Positions 48,672 to 58,246 of a stretch of 64,000 nucleotides of DNA are shown here, in pieces. A program made the translations under genes and the position numbers. The notes under the pieces are model-generated. The model was not told the origin of the DNA. It was given only the letters and a program-made list of their open reading frames with translations, and searched no databases. Origin of the DNA: Rhodocyclales bacterium (GTDB taxonomy: Bacteria; Pseudomonadota; Gammaproteobacteria; Burkholderiales; Rhodocyclaceae); assembly GCA_016214145.1 (NCBI GenBank), contig JACRPA010000006.1, positions 372,001 to 436,000 of the forward strand. Direction: 5' to 3'. Within the stretch, counting starts at the first letter, position 1, and the number at the start of each line of letters is the position of its first letter.

Positions 48672-50780
48672 CTACTTCACCCGCATTCCCGGCTGCGCGC
48701 CGCTGTCCGGGCTGAGCAGGAAGATGCCAGGCCCTTCGCCCGAAGCGGCCAGCACCATGCCTTCGGACAGGCCGAATTTCATCTTGCGCGGCGCCAGGTT
48801 CGCTACCATCACGGTCAGGCGGCCGGCGAGCGTCGCAGGATCGTAGGCGGCCTTGATGCCGGCGAACACCGTGCGCGTTTCCGTGCCGAGGTCGAGCGTC
48901 AGCTTGATGAGCTTTTCCGCGCCCTCGACGTGCTCGGCGCTGGCGATGCGCGCGATGCGCAGGTCGACTTTCGAGAAGTCGTCAATGCTGATATGGGACA
49001 CGGCGGCTTTCTCCTCGGCATGCTGCTGGCGCTCGGCGTGGCGCTGTTGCGAATGGGGCTGTGGCGCGGGCGCCGGGGCGAGCGATTCCCTGTTGGCTTC
49101 GACGAGGGCGTCGATCTGCTTTGAATCGATGCGGGTCATGAGGTGTTTGTATTCGTTGATGCGGTGGCCCGCGGGCAGCGAAGACCCAATATCTGCCCAT
49201 TTAAGTGGGGAGATATTGAGGAATTGTTCAACGTGCTCGGCCAACTTTGGCAGAACTGGTTTGAGATACAGCGTTAAATCACGGAACAGAGAGATCGCGG
49301 TGGAACAAACCTCATGAAGGCGATTTGCTTGTGTTGCGTCCTTCGATAATTCCCACGGTTTGTTGTCATTGACGTACTGGTTCGCCAAGTCGGCCAGACG
49401 CATGATTTCGCGCAGCGCCTTGCCATATTCACGTGCCTCGTAGGCCCTGGCAATTTCATCTGATTGCCAGACAGAGTCTTCCTCAACAGTTGCCGATTTA
49501 TCAATAGCGCCAAGGCGGCCATCGAATCGCTTCGAAATAAATCCCGCGCATCTGCTTGCGATGTTGATGTACTTGCCCACAAGGTCAGAATTCACCCGCG
49601 CGATGAAGTCGTCGAGGCTGAGGTCGATGTCCTCCATCGTCGCATTGAGCTTGGCGGCGTAGTAGTAGCGCAGCCATTCCGGGTTCAGCCCCTGCTTCAG
49701 GTAGCTCTCGGCGGTGATAAAGGTGCCGCGTGACTTGGACATCTTCTGGCCATCGACGGTGAGGAAGCCGTGGGCGAAGACCGCTGTCGGTATGCGGTAG
49801 CCGGCGTGCTCCAGCTCGGCCGGCCAGAACAGGGCGTGGAAATACAGGATGTCCTTGCCGACGAAGTGGTACAGCTCGGTGCCGGTGCGGGCGGCCGCCT
49901 CGCGCTCGGTGAAGGCGGCGACGTCGATGGACGGGGTGCGCGCGGCGAGATTTTTCAAACTGCCGAAATAGCCGATCGGCGCATCCAGCCAGACGTAGAA
50001 ATACTTTCCCGGCGCGCCGGGGATCTCGAAGCCGAAGTAGGGCGCGTCGCGCGAGATGTCCCAGTCGGTGAGCCGGTTGTCGCCGGGCTCGCCCAGCCAT
50101 TCCTGCAGCTTGTTGACCGCTTCGGGTTGCGTACGGCAGACCTCGCGCGTGGCGCGGCGCAGGAATTCCTGGCAGCGCGGGTCGGACAGCTTGAAGAAAT
50201 AGTGGTCGGAGGATTTCCTCACCGGCGTCGCGCCGGAGACGGCGGAGACCGGATTCTTCAGGTCGGTGGGGGCGTAGGCGGCGCCGCAGGCTTCGCAGGA
50301 ATCGCCGTACTGATCCGCTGCGCGGCATTTCGGGCACTCCCCCTTGATGTAGCGGTCCGGCAGGAACATTTCCTTCACCGGATCGTAGAACTGCTCGATG
50401 GCGCGCACCTCGATCAGGCCGGCCGCCTTCAGCTTGCCGTAGATGTCGTTGGCGAAGAAGCGCGTTTCCTCGGAATGCGTCGAATGATAGTTGTCGAAGG
50501 CGACGTGGAAGCCGGCGAAGTCGCGCGCGTGTTCGCCGTGCACCCGGGCGATCAGGGCTTCGGGGGCGATGCCCTCCTTGTCGGCGCGCAGCATGATCGG
50601 GGTGCCGTGCGTGTCGTCGGCGCAGACGTACCAGCACTCGCCGACTTCCTCCTTCGGGCGCATTTTCTGGAAGCGCACCCAGATATCGGTCTGGATGTAC
50701 TCGACGAGGTGGCCAAGGTGAATGGCGCCGTTGGCGTAGGGCAGGGCGCTGGTGACGAGGATCTTGCGGGGCACGGACAT
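48672..50780 (-). CDS. metG: Methionyl-tRNA synthetase
   Basis: 702-aa class I synthetase. HLGH in [14 protein letters not shown], zinc-binding [23 protein letters not shown] in [11 protein letters not shown], an anticodon-binding domain, then a low-complexity linker ([18 protein letters not shown]) and the C-terminal tRNA-binding domain ([16 protein letters not shown]) for dimerisation. Nucleotides about 49190-49570 (residues about 404-530) are visibly poorer in G+C than the rest, suggesting a recombined segment. Divergent from apbC. Confidence 0.98.
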   Translation of the reverse strand: MSVPRKILVTSALPYANGAIHLGHLVEYIQTDIWVRFQKMRPKEEVGECWYVCADDTHGTPIMLRADKEGIAPEALIARVHGEHARDFAGFHVAFDNYHSTHSEETRFFANDIYGKLKAAGLIEVRAIEQFYDPVKEMFLPDRYIKGECPKCRAADQYGDSCEACGAAYAPTDLKNPVSAVSGATPVRKSSDHYFFKLSDPRCQEFLRRATREVCRTQPEAVNKLQEWLGEPGDNRLTDWDISRDAPYFGFEIPGAPGKYFYVWLDAPIGYFGSLKNLAARTPSIDVAAFTEREAAARTGTELYHFVGKDILYFHALFWPAELEHAGYRIPTAVFAHGFLTVDGQKMSKSRGTFITAESYLKQGLNPEWLRYYYAAKLNATMEDIDLSLDDFIARVNSDLVGKYINIASRCAGFISKRFDGRLGAIDKSATVEEDSVWQSDEIARAYEAREYGKALREIMRLADLANQYVNDNKPWELSKDATQANRLHEVCSTAISLFRDLTLYLKPVLPKLAEHVEQFLNISPLKWADIGSSLPAGHRINEYKHLMTRIDSKQIDALVEANRESLAPAPAPQPHSQQRHAERQQHAEEKAAVSHISIDDFSKVDLRIARIASAEHVEGAEKLIKLTLDLGTETRTVFAGIKAAYDPATLAGRLTVMVANLAPRKMKFGLSEGMVLAASGEGPGIFLLSPDSGAQPGMRVK

Positions 50781-50858
50781 TGCGGAATTTGCTTGAAAAA
50801 ACAGTAATTTTAGCAGTTGGCTTCGGCTAACTGTATTCTCCCGGTTCAGGCCCGAAAA

Positions 50859-50879
50859 ACCTGAGTATAATTCTCAGGT
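50859..50879 (+). promoter_or_regulatory. IscR-like palindrome over the apbC -10 box
   Basis: ACCTGAG - TATAATT - CTCAGGT, perfect 7-bp arms around a TATAAT -10 (50866-50871). Half-site ACCTGAGT differs at one position from the IscR type 1 half-site ACCYGACT and keeps its 5-bp centre and 21-bp total. Repression of apbC by IscR or another Rrf2 protein is inferred. No iscR gene is in the window. Confidence 0.5.
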
Positions 50880-50903
50880 ATTAATATTCTGATGGAGCAT
50901 CCC

Positions 50904-51992
50904 ATGAGCATTTCCGAACTGCAGGTGCAGACGGCGCTGAAGGAAATCACCGATCCGAACACCGGCAAGGATTTCGTTTCGACGCGCTGCGCGAAAAACA
51001 TCAAGATCGACGGCGCGAACATCGCGGTCGATATCGAGCTGGGCTACCCGGCGAAGAGCCAGATCGACGGCATCCGCCGCGCGGTCATCGACAAGCTGAA
51101 GGCGATTCCGGGCGCCGGCAATGTCTCCGCCAACGTCTTTAGCAGAATCGTTTCGCACAGCGTGCAGCGCGGCGTGAAGCTGATTCCGCACGTGAAGAAC
51201 ATCATCGCCGTGGCCTCCGGCAAGGGCGGCGTCGGCAAGTCCACCACCGCGGTGAACCTGGCGCTGGCGCTGACGGCCGAAGGCGCCAACGTCGGCCTCC
51301 TCGATGCCGACATCTACGGCCCCTCCCAGCCGCAGATGCTGGGCATCACCGACAAGCCCGAGTCGCGCGACGGCAAGACGCTGGAGCCGATGCAGGCCTA
51401 CGGCCTGCAGGCCATGTCGATCGGCTTTCTCATCGACCCCGAAACCCCGATGGTCTGGCGCGGCCCGATGGTGACCCAGGCACTGCAGCAGTTGCTCGGC
51501 GACACGCAGTGGCGCGACGTCGACTACCTGGTGATCGACCTGCCGCCGGGCACCGGCGACATCCAGCTCACCCTGGCGCAGCAGGTGCCGGTGACCGGCG
51601 CGGTGATCGTCACCACGCCGCAGGACATCGCCCTGCTCGATGCCCGCAAGGGGCTCAAGATGTTCGAGAAGGTCGGCATCCCCATCCTCGGCATCGTCGA
51701 GAACATGAGCATCCACATCTGCTCGAAGTGCGGCCACGAGGAACACATCTTCGGCTCAGGCGGCGGCGAGAAGATGTGCAAGGACTACGAGGTCGAGTTT
51801 CTCGGCGCGCTGCCGCTGGACATCCGGATCCGCGAGCAGACGGATTCCGGCAAGCCGTCGGTGGCGGCCGATCCCGAGGGCCGCGTCGCCGAGATCTACC
51901 GCGGCATCGCCCGCCGCGTCGCCGTGAAGATCGCCGAGCAGGCGAAGGACATGACGGCGAAGTTCCCGAACATCGTCATCCAGAACACTTGA
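50904..51992 (+). CDS. apbC: Iron-sulfur cluster carrier ApbC/Mrp
   Basis: 362 aa. N-terminal MIP18/DUF59-like domain, then a deviant Walker A ASGKGGVGKSTTAVNLA, DADIYGPSQPQMLG, PPGTGDIQLTLAQQ, and the cluster-binding CSKCGHEEHIFG. Binds and passes [4Fe-4S] clusters to apoproteins. Start at ATG 50904 because GGAG lies 8 nt upstream; ATG 50892 has no ribosome site. Located in the conserved place next to metG. Followed by a strong hairpin terminator. Confidence 0.96.
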   Translation: MSISELQVQTALKEITDPNTGKDFVSTRCAKNIKIDGANIAVDIELGYPAKSQIDGIRRAVIDKLKAIPGAGNVSANVFSRIVSHSVQRGVKLIPHVKNIIAVASGKGGVGKSTTAVNLALALTAEGANVGLLDADIYGPSQPQMLGITDKPESRDGKTLEPMQAYGLQAMSIGFLIDPETPMVWRGPMVTQALQQLLGDTQWRDVDYLVIDLPPGTGDIQLTLAQQVPVTGAVIVTTPQDIALLDARKGLKMFEKVGIPILGIVENMSIHICSKCGHEEHIFGSGGGEKMCKDYEVEFLGALPLDIRIREQTDSGKPSVAADPEGRVAEIYRGIARRVAVKIAEQAKDMTAKFPNIVIQNT

Positions 51993-52001
51993 AACCCTTT
52001 G

Positions 52002-52029
52002 TTGACCCACCCCCGAAAGAGCGGATAAT
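52002..52029 (+). promoter_or_regulatory. Promoter of dcd inside the apbC terminator
   Basis: TTGACC (52002-52007) and GATAAT (52024-52029) with a 16-bp spacer; the -10 lies in the loop region of the apbC terminator hairpin. A start near 52036 is 23 nt before the dcd ATG. Confidence 0.45.
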
Positions 52030-52043
52030 TCCGCTCTTTCTCT
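52016..52043 (+). terminator. Intrinsic terminator after apbC
   Basis: AAAGAGCGG - ATAATT - CCGCTCTTT, perfect 9-bp stem, followed by CTCTTTTC. It separates apbC and dcd. Confidence 0.8.
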
Positions 52044-52058
52044 TTTCGGCGCTGCGCG

Positions 52059-52625
52059 ATGAGCATCAAATCGGACAAATGGATTCGCCGCATGGCGGCG
52101 GAGCACGGCATGATCGAGCCCTTCGAGCCCGGCCAGGTGCGCGAGATCGACGGCCGCAAGATCGTCTCCTACGGCACGTCCAGCTACGGTTACGACATCC
52201 GCTGCTCGAACGAATTCAAGCTGTTTACTGACATCAACTGCACCATCGTCGACCCGAAGAATTTCGATCCGAATTCCTTCGTCGAGATCAACAACGACTT
52301 CTGCATCATCCCGCCCAACTCCTTCGCCCTGGCGCGCACGGTCGAGTATTTCCGCATCCCGCGCAACGTGCTGACCGTCTGCCTCGGCAAGAGCACCTAC
52401 GCCCGCTGCGGCATCATCGTGAACGTCACCCCCTTCGAGCCGGAATGGGAGGGCTACGTTACCCTGGAGTTTTCCAACACGACGCCGTTGCCGGCCAAGA
52501 TCTACGCCGGCGAGGGCTGCGCCCAAGTGGTGTTCTTCGAGGCGGACGAGGTCTGCGAGACTTCGTACAAGGATCGCGGCGGCAAGTACCAAGGGCAAGT
52601 CGGCGTTACACTGCCCAAAATCTAA
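52059..52625 (+). CDS. dcd: dCTP deaminase
   Basis: Deaminates dCTP to dUTP, feeding dTMP synthesis. 188 aa, normal. Seen: [34 protein letters not shown] (catalytic Glu region) and [28 protein letters not shown] 52059 gives [13 protein letters not shown], the family start. Followed by a CTCTGCGTC palindrome. Confidence 0.98.
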   Translation: MSIKSDKWIRRMAAEHGMIEPFEPGQVREIDGRKIVSYGTSSYGYDIRCSNEFKLFTDINCTIVDPKNFDPNSFVEINNDFCIIPPNSFALARTVEYFRIPRNVLTVCLGKSTYARCGIIVNVTPFEPEWEGYVTLEFSNTTPLPAKIYAGEGCAQVVFFEADEVCETSYKDRGGKYQGQVGVTLPKI

Positions 52626-52633
52626 CCTCTTTC

Positions 52634-52720
52634 GACGCGGAGAGCGCAGAGACGCAGAGGACGCAGAGGGATCATAAATGACTTCTCTGCGTCCACTGCG
52701 TCTCTGCGTCCTCTGCGTTT
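52634..52720. repeat. CTCTGCGTC-type extragenic palindrome
   Basis: CGCGGAGAGCGCAGAGACGCAGAGGACGCAGAGG is mirrored by CTCTGCGTCCACTGCGTCTCTGCGTCCTCTGCG around GATCATAAATGACTT. A long imperfect hairpin with internal 9-10 bp repeats. Sits between dcd and the decarboxylase gene. Common as a dispersed repeat in other genomes (recalled, not searched). Confidence 0.8.
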
Positions 52721-52750
52721 AAAGCGGTTCATACATACGCGGGGGTTGCG

Positions 52751-54985
52751 ATGCGGTTTCATTTTCCGGTCATCATCATCGACGAGGACTTCCGCTCCGA
52801 GAACGCCAGCGGTCTCGGCATTCGCCGTCTGGCCGAGGCCATCGAGGCGGAGGGCATGGAGGTGCTGGGCGTCACCAGCTACGGCGACCTGTCCTCCTTC
52901 GCCCAGCAGCAGAGCCGCGCCTCGGCCTTCATCCTGTCCATCGACGACGAGGAGCTGGCCAACGATGAGGAGGAGACCATCGCCGGCTTGCGCGCCTTCG
53001 TCGCGGGGGTCCGCACGCGCAACGCCGAGATCCCGATCTTCCTGCACGGCGAGACGCGCACCAGCCGCCATATCCCGAACGACGTGCTGCGCGAGCTGCA
53101 CGGCTTCATCCACATGTTCGAGGACACGCCGGAGTTCATCGCGCGCTATGTCGTGCGCGAGGCCAGGACTTATCTGGAATCGCTGCCGCCGCCCTTTTTC
53201 CGCGCCCTGACGCATTATGCCGCCGACGGTTCCTATTCCTGGCACTGTCCGGGGCATTCCGGCGGCGTGGCCTTCCTCAAGTCGCCGGTGGGCCAGATGT
53301 TCCACCAGTTCTTCGGCGAGAACATGCTGCGCGCCGACGTCTGCAACGCCGTGGAGGAACTCGGCCAGTTGCTCGACCACACCGGGCCGGTGGCGGCCTC
53401 CGAGCGCAACGCCGCGCGCATCTTCAACGCCGACCACCTGTTCTTCGTCACCAACGGCACCTCGACGTCGAACAAGATCGTCTGGCATTCGACCGTGGCG
53501 CCCGGCGACATCGTCATCGTCGACCGCAACTGCCACAAGTCGGTGCTCCACTCGATCATCATGACCGGCGCCATCCCGGTGTTCCTCATGCCGACGCGCA
53601 ACAACTACGGCATCATCGGGCCGATTCCCAAGGCGGAGTTCGCCTGGGAAAACATCCAGCGGAAAATCGCCGCCCATCCCTTCGCCGCGAAGGTGAGGGG
53701 GCAGCCGCGCGTGCTGACCATCACCCAGTCCACCTACGACGGCATCCTCTACAACGTCGAGGAGATCAAGGAGATGCTCGACGGCAAGATCGACACGCTG
53801 CACTTCGACGAGGCCTGGCTGCCGCACGCCGCCTTCCACGATTTCTACGGCGACTACCATGCCATCGGCGCCGACCGGGCTCGTTGCAGGGAGTCGATGG
53901 TGTTCTCGACGCAGTCCACGCACAAGCTGCTGGCCGGTTTGAGCCAGGCTTCGCAGATCCTGGTGCAGGATTCGGAGAACCGCAAGCTTGATCGCGACGT
54001 CTTCAACGAGGCCTATCTGATGCATACCTCGACGTCGCCGCAGTACGCCATCATTGCCTCCTGCGACGTGGCGGCGGCGATGATGGAAGAGCCGGGCGGC
54101 ACGGCGCTCGTCGAGGAATCCATCGCCGAGGCCCTGGATTTCCGCCGGGCCATGCGCAAGGTCGACGAGGAATGGGGCGCCGACTGGTGGTTCAAGGTAT
54201 GGGGGCCGGACGATCTCTCCGAGGAAGGCATCGAGGAGCGCGAGGCCTGGATGCTCAAGCCCGGCGAGCGCTGGCACGGTTTCGGCCAGCTGGCCGACGG
54301 CTTCAACATGCTCGACCCGATCAAGGCCACGGTCATCACGCCCGGACTTGATGTCGACGGGGATTTCGCCGACTGGGGCATCCCGGCGGCCATCGTCACC
54401 AAATACCTCGCCGAGCACGGCGTCATCGTCGAGAAATGCGGCCTCTATTCCTTCTTCATCATGTTCACCATCGGCATCACCAAGGGCCGCTGGAACACCA
54501 TGGTGACCGAGCTGCAGCAGTTCAAGGACGATTACGACAGGAATCACCCGTTATGGAAGGTGTTGCCCGAGTTCGTCGCCAAGCACTCGCGCTACGAGCG
54601 GGTCGGCCTGCGCGACCTGTGCCAGCAGATCCACGACGTCTACAAGGCGAATGACGTGGCGCGGCTGACGACCGAGATGTATCTCTCCGACATGGTGCCG
54701 GCGATGCGCCCGTCCGACGCCTTCGCCAAGATGGCGCATCGCGAGATCGAACGCGTCGAGATCGACAAGCTGGAAGATCGCATCACCAGCGTCCTCCTCA
54801 CCCCCTACCCTCCCGGCATACCCCTGCTGATACCCGGCGAGCGCTTCAACCGCACCATCGTCAGCTACCTGCAATACGCCCGTGACTTCAATGAACGCTT
54901 CCCGGGTTTCGAGACGGACATTCATGGCCTGGTCAAGGATGAAAGCAACGGCAAGGTGCGTTACTTCGTCGATTGCGTCAGGTAA
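52751..54985 (+). CDS. PLP-dependent arginine/lysine/ornithine decarboxylase
   Basis: 744 aa. N-terminal receiver-like wing domain (residues 1-130), PLP-binding core with the Schiff-base Lys in STQSTHKLLAGLSQAS and the HFDEAW motif, and a C-terminal specificity domain (KLEDRITSVLLTPYPPGIPLLIPGERF). Fold type I, prokaryotic group. Length and sequence lie between lysine (about 715) and arginine (about 755) decarboxylases, so the substrate is not settled. Monocistronic, strong terminator after. Confidence 0.93.
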   Translation: MRFHFPVIIIDEDFRSENASGLGIRRLAEAIEAEGMEVLGVTSYGDLSSFAQQQSRASAFILSIDDEELANDEEETIAGLRAFVAGVRTRNAEIPIFLHGETRTSRHIPNDVLRELHGFIHMFEDTPEFIARYVVREARTYLESLPPPFFRALTHYAADGSYSWHCPGHSGGVAFLKSPVGQMFHQFFGENMLRADVCNAVEELGQLLDHTGPVAASERNAARIFNADHLFFVTNGTSTSNKIVWHSTVAPGDIVIVDRNCHKSVLHSIIMTGAIPVFLMPTRNNYGIIGPIPKAEFAWENIQRKIAAHPFAAKVRGQPRVLTITQSTYDGILYNVEEIKEMLDGKIDTLHFDEAWLPHAAFHDFYGDYHAIGADRARCRESMVFSTQSTHKLLAGLSQASQILVQDSENRKLDRDVFNEAYLMHTSTSPQYAIIASCDVAAAMMEEPGGTALVEESIAEALDFRRAMRKVDEEWGADWWFKVWGPDDLSEEGIEEREAWMLKPGERWHGFGQLADGFNMLDPIKATVITPGLDVDGDFADWGIPAAIVTKYLAEHGVIVEKCGLYSFFIMFTIGITKGRWNTMVTELQQFKDDYDRNHPLWKVLPEFVAKHSRYERVGLRDLCQQIHDVYKANDVARLTTEMYLSDMVPAMRPSDAFAKMAHREIERVEIDKLEDRITSVLLTPYPPGIPLLIPGERFNRTIVSYLQYARDFNERFPGFETDIHGLVKDESNGKVRYFVDCVR

Positions 54986-55007
54986 TTTCCGACCGACCCG
55001 GTTAATA

Positions 55008-55029
55008 ACCGCCTCAGGGCGGTTTTTTT
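55008..55029 (+). terminator. Intrinsic terminator after the decarboxylase
   Basis: ACCGCC - TCAG - GGCGGT with seven consecutive Ts directly after the stem. Confidence 0.9.
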
Positions 55030-55079
55030 ATGCCCGGCCACAAAGTTAATGTCATGTATCAAAAAAACAACATAACTTA

Positions 55080-55107
55080 TTGACATTAAGAAAAAATTAA
55101 ATAAAAT
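55080..55107 (+). promoter_or_regulatory. Strong promoter of the first OMP/FecR pair
   Basis: TTGACA (perfect, 55080-55085) and TAAAAT (55102-55107), 16-bp spacer with a run of As. It lies in a very AT-rich stretch (55050-55115), unlike the GC-rich surroundings. Start near 55114, leaving a leader of about 20 nt. Confidence 0.75.
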
Positions 55108-55136
55108 CAGCCTGTCATTCCTTGCCTGTGAAACGC

Positions 55137-56477
55137 ATGCGCATTCTTTGGTTTGTGGGCTTTCTTGCCCTGTCCATGTTGGTGCCCGTGGGGCTGGCGC
55201 AGGCCCAGGCGCCGGCGCAGCCGGATTTGCAACGTGCCGAATCGTTGGTCCGCGGGGGCAAGGCAGAAGAGGCCTGGAAACTGCTCTCCACCCATGAGTT
55301 CGCTCTGGCAGGGCGCGAGGATTTCGACTACCTGCTGGGAGTTGCCGCGCTGGATTCCGGACGGGCTGACCGGGCAACGCTGGTATTCGAGCGAGTGCTG
55401 GCGGTGAATCCGGACCACGCCGCCGCGAGGCTCGATATGGCGCGCGCATATTTCGCCCTTGGAGACTTCCAGCGTTCGCGCGGGGAGTTCGAGCAGGTGC
55501 TGCTTCATGAGGACACCCCGCCGGCCGCGAGGAAGACGATCGAGCGCTATCTGGCCGCCATCGAGGAACGCGCGCCGAGTCGCGGCACGCTCATGACCGG
55601 GTATGTCGAGGCGAGCCTCGGGCGCGACAGCAACCTCAACAGCGGCACGAGCTCCGGCTCGATTTTCGTGCCGCTGTTCAATACTCACTTCACGCTTGGG
55701 CCCAACAGCGTGAAGGCAGCGGACAAATACCTCTCCGTTGGCGGCGGCGCTGAATTGACGCATACGCTGGGTGGCGGCTTCAGCCTGTTTGCCGGCATCG
55801 ACCTGAAACAGCGCGCCCATCGTCAGTGGGACAACTACGATAACCGCAACATCGATTACAGGGCCGGCTTCCAGGCCGTGCATGGCAAGGACACCTTCCG
55901 GATGACGGCCGGACGCAACGAATACGCCCTGGACAACACGGATTACAGGCGCATCGGCAGCCTGGGCATGGAATTGCGCCATGCCGCAGATGCAAAAACC
56001 CAGGTCATCGCCTTCGGGCAGGCCTCCGAGATCCTCTATCTGCAAAGCGGTTCGCAATCCTACAGTTCGGACCAGATGATCGCCGGTCTCGGGCTTGTCA
56101 GAGCGCTTGAGGAGAACGGCGGTTCAGTCGTATTCGGCAGTGTTTTTACCGGTGAAGATATCGCTACCCGGCATCGGGCCGATGGCGACAGGCGCATCCA
56201 TGGCATGCGTGCGGGGTTTCAGCACATGCTGCATGACGATCTCGACATCTATGCCACCCTGGCGCTGCAGCAAAGCAATTACAGGAAACTGAACATCCTG
56301 TTTCAGGAAACGCGCAGGGAAATCCAGTACGACCTTGGTTTGGGGCTTAACTGGCGCTTCCGGCGTGACTGGCTGCTCAAGCCCCAGTTGACCTACACGC
56401 GGTCGGACTCGAATTTTCCGATATACGACTATGATCGCTACGAGTTTTCGCTGACGTTGCGGAAGGATTTCCGCTGA
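55137..56477 (+). CDS. TPR plus beta-barrel outer-membrane protein, Slam/T11SS-like (copy 1)
   Basis: 446 aa from ATG 55137; GTG 55128 is an alternative. Signal peptide ending VGLAQAQA, then a TPR-like helical domain (residues 30-135, with DFDYLLGVAALDSGRADRATLVFERVLAVNPDHAAARLDMARAYFALGDF) and a C-terminal beta-barrel (from GYVEASLGRDSNLNSGTSSG onward) ending in aromatic strands (YEFSLTLRKDFR). This order matches DUF560 surface assembly modifiers. Directly followed by a FecR-domain protein; inferred exporter for it. Confidence 0.83.
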   Translation: MRILWFVGFLALSMLVPVGLAQAQAPAQPDLQRAESLVRGGKAEEAWKLLSTHEFALAGREDFDYLLGVAALDSGRADRATLVFERVLAVNPDHAAARLDMARAYFALGDFQRSRGEFEQVLLHEDTPPAARKTIERYLAAIEERAPSRGTLMTGYVEASLGRDSNLNSGTSSGSIFVPLFNTHFTLGPNSVKAADKYLSVGGGAELTHTLGGGFSLFAGIDLKQRAHRQWDNYDNRNIDYRAGFQAVHGKDTFRMTAGRNEYALDNTDYRRIGSLGMELRHAADAKTQVIAFGQASEILYLQSGSQSYSSDQMIAGLGLVRALEENGGSVVFGSVFTGEDIATRHRADGDRRIHGMRAGFQHMLHDDLDIYATLALQQSNYRKLNILFQETRREIQYDLGLGLNWRFRRDWLLKPQLTYTRSDSNFPIYDYDRYEFSLTLRKDFR

Positions 56478-56550
56478 GGGCGTGATGTATTGCACGGCAG
56501 CCCGAGCGGCCGGGCGTAGAATGGATTGCGGGTCGATACGGAGAATCATC

Positions 56551-58116
56551 ATGAGCGGGCTTGCAGTTATGCGTTTCATGGCGGCCTTGCTGCTGGCTGT
56601 TTCCCTTCCCGTCCTGGCCGATGCGGGCGCGTTCCAGTTCGTGTCGGGCGAAGTCAAGATCGTCCGTCCCGACGGGCGCGAGATTGCCGCCGTCAAGGGC
56701 ACCAAGGTTCTGGAAGGCGATACGATCGTGACCGGGGCGAACGGCCATGCGCAGCTGCTTATGGCGGATGAGGCATTGATCTCCCTGCGCCCGGATTCCA
56801 CCCTGCGCTTCGACACTTACAGCTATGCCGGCAGGGAGGATGGCAGCGAGAAGGGCATCCTCGGCCTGCTCAAGGGCGGCTTCCGCACGCTGACCGGCCT
56901 GATCGGTCGCGCCAACAAGAGCAACTACCTGGTTCGTACGCCCACGGCGACGATCGGCATCCGCGGCACGGACCATGAACCCTTTTATATCCCGCTCACG
57001 GGCTGGTCCGGCGCGCCGGGTGCCGACCCGGGCACCTACAATCGTGTAAACGCCGGCGCGACCGTGCTGCAGACCGAGGGTGGCAGCATCGAATTGGGGG
57101 CCAACCAGGTCGGTTTTGCCCCTCCCAGCTCCCAGGCACAGCCGATTCGCCTCGACAGGGCGCCCGATTTCATGCGTGCGTCATCGACGATGCGCGGCCA
57201 GGGGGAGCGTCGCGGTCCGGGCGGCGGAGCCGGAAGAGGCGGCCCGCCTCCCCGCGGAGGGCCGCCGCCCCCGCTGCCTCCCGGGGGGCTGCCCCCCGGA
57301 GGGCTGCCGCCGCGCAGCGGCGACATACCCCCCTTCTTCGAACCCATGGCGACTGGAGGAAGTTTCGGCTTCAGCCAGGCAGTCGCCAGCCTCACGCCTG
57401 CACCCTATGGTACGGCGGCCGTCGGCGGGGACCGCAGCCAGAACAGCAGTGGCCTCTTTATCGGCTCGGGGGCAGGCGTTGCTTCTCCCAATGATCTGGA
57501 GATCCTGCTCGATCCGGCCGGCCATATGGCCATCGTGGCCGACAAGGACGGCTTCCGCTACGCACGCAGCGGCGCCCCGATCATCCATTCCAGCGGCGCA
57601 ACCTTCATGGACGGAACCACCCCGGTGGACGTCAAATGGGGTATTTACGGCGGGGGCGTCATTGTCGACGTGATGGGGCCGAGGGCCGTCGATTATTTCC
57701 ATTTCATGAATGCCCCAGGCACGCCGGTGGCCGTCGCGGCCACCTTGAGCGGGACTTTCAACATCATGGTCGGGCACACGCCGACGATCACGGACTTGGG
57801 TGTGGGCGCCCCCATCAACTTGACAGGTGCAATCGTCCTGTCCGGCGGAAATGTCACTGCCTACAGTATTTCCATGACCGACGATGGCTTTGGCCGTGCC
57901 TGGAGCGCCAGCTGCCCGAGTTGCACTGGCGGCGTACCCTTGCTGCAATTCGTCCAGAATGGTTTGCCGCTGACGGGAACCGGGCCAGGCGGGGTGGCGG
58001 TCGGCAATGCCCATGGCGTGCCGGTCGGACCGACCGGCAAGGGCATCATTTCCTCCTATGACCTGAAAACCCTCACTTCAGCCGGCGTGACCGGGTCGTT
58101 TGTGGTGAGGAGATGA
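56551..58116 (+). CDS. FecR-domain protein with TbpB-like C-terminus, candidate cargo (copy 1)
   Basis: 521 aa. Signal peptide (MAALLLAVSLPVLADA) with no lipobox; a FecR domain at about residues 25-170 (GDTIVTGANGHAQLLMADEALISLRPDS, TATIGIRGTD); a Pro/Gly-rich hinge at about residues 220-255; and a C-terminal beta-rich domain with VKWGIYGGG and YFHFMN that looks like a degenerate TbpB-type barrel. GGAG site before ATG 56551. Translated after the outer-membrane protein; probably its secreted partner (inference). Not a classic FecR anti-sigma protein: no sigma factor gene. Confidence 0.8.
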   Translation: MSGLAVMRFMAALLLAVSLPVLADAGAFQFVSGEVKIVRPDGREIAAVKGTKVLEGDTIVTGANGHAQLLMADEALISLRPDSTLRFDTYSYAGREDGSEKGILGLLKGGFRTLTGLIGRANKSNYLVRTPTATIGIRGTDHEPFYIPLTGWSGAPGADPGTYNRVNAGATVLQTEGGSIELGANQVGFAPPSSQAQPIRLDRAPDFMRASSTMRGQGERRGPGGGAGRGGPPPRGGPPPPLPPGGLPPGGLPPRSGDIPPFFEPMATGGSFGFSQAVASLTPAPYGTAAVGGDRSQNSSGLFIGSGAGVASPNDLEILLDPAGHMAIVADKDGFRYARSGAPIIHSSGATFMDGTTPVDVKWGIYGGGVIVDVMGPRAVDYFHFMNAPGTPVAVAATLSGTFNIMVGHTPTITDLGVGAPINLTGAIVLSGGNVTAYSISMTDDGFGRAWSASCPSCTGGVPLLQFVQNGLPLTGTGPGGVAVGNAHGVPVGPTGKGIISSYDLKTLTSAGVTGSFVVRR

Positions 58117-58213
58117 GGGGCTGGCGGCGCCGGGATTTCGACCATCTTTTCTTGGTCGTTTGATTGATAGAGGGCGCAGAATCGTTTAGCATGCTTAAGG
58201 TTAGACACGATAC

Positions 58214-58236
58214 ACCCGGCCTCGCGTTTGCCGGGT
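58214..58236 (+). other. Stem-loop just upstream of the second OMP gene
   Basis: ACCCGGC - 9-nt loop - GCCGGGT, perfect 7-bp stem, 11 bp before the ATG at 58247 and touching its ribosome site. No T-run, so translation control is more likely than termination. A weaker hairpin (GACCA/TGGTC) after the first pair lies at 58139-58160. Confidence 0.4.
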
Positions 58237-58246
58237 AGGGGGCTCC

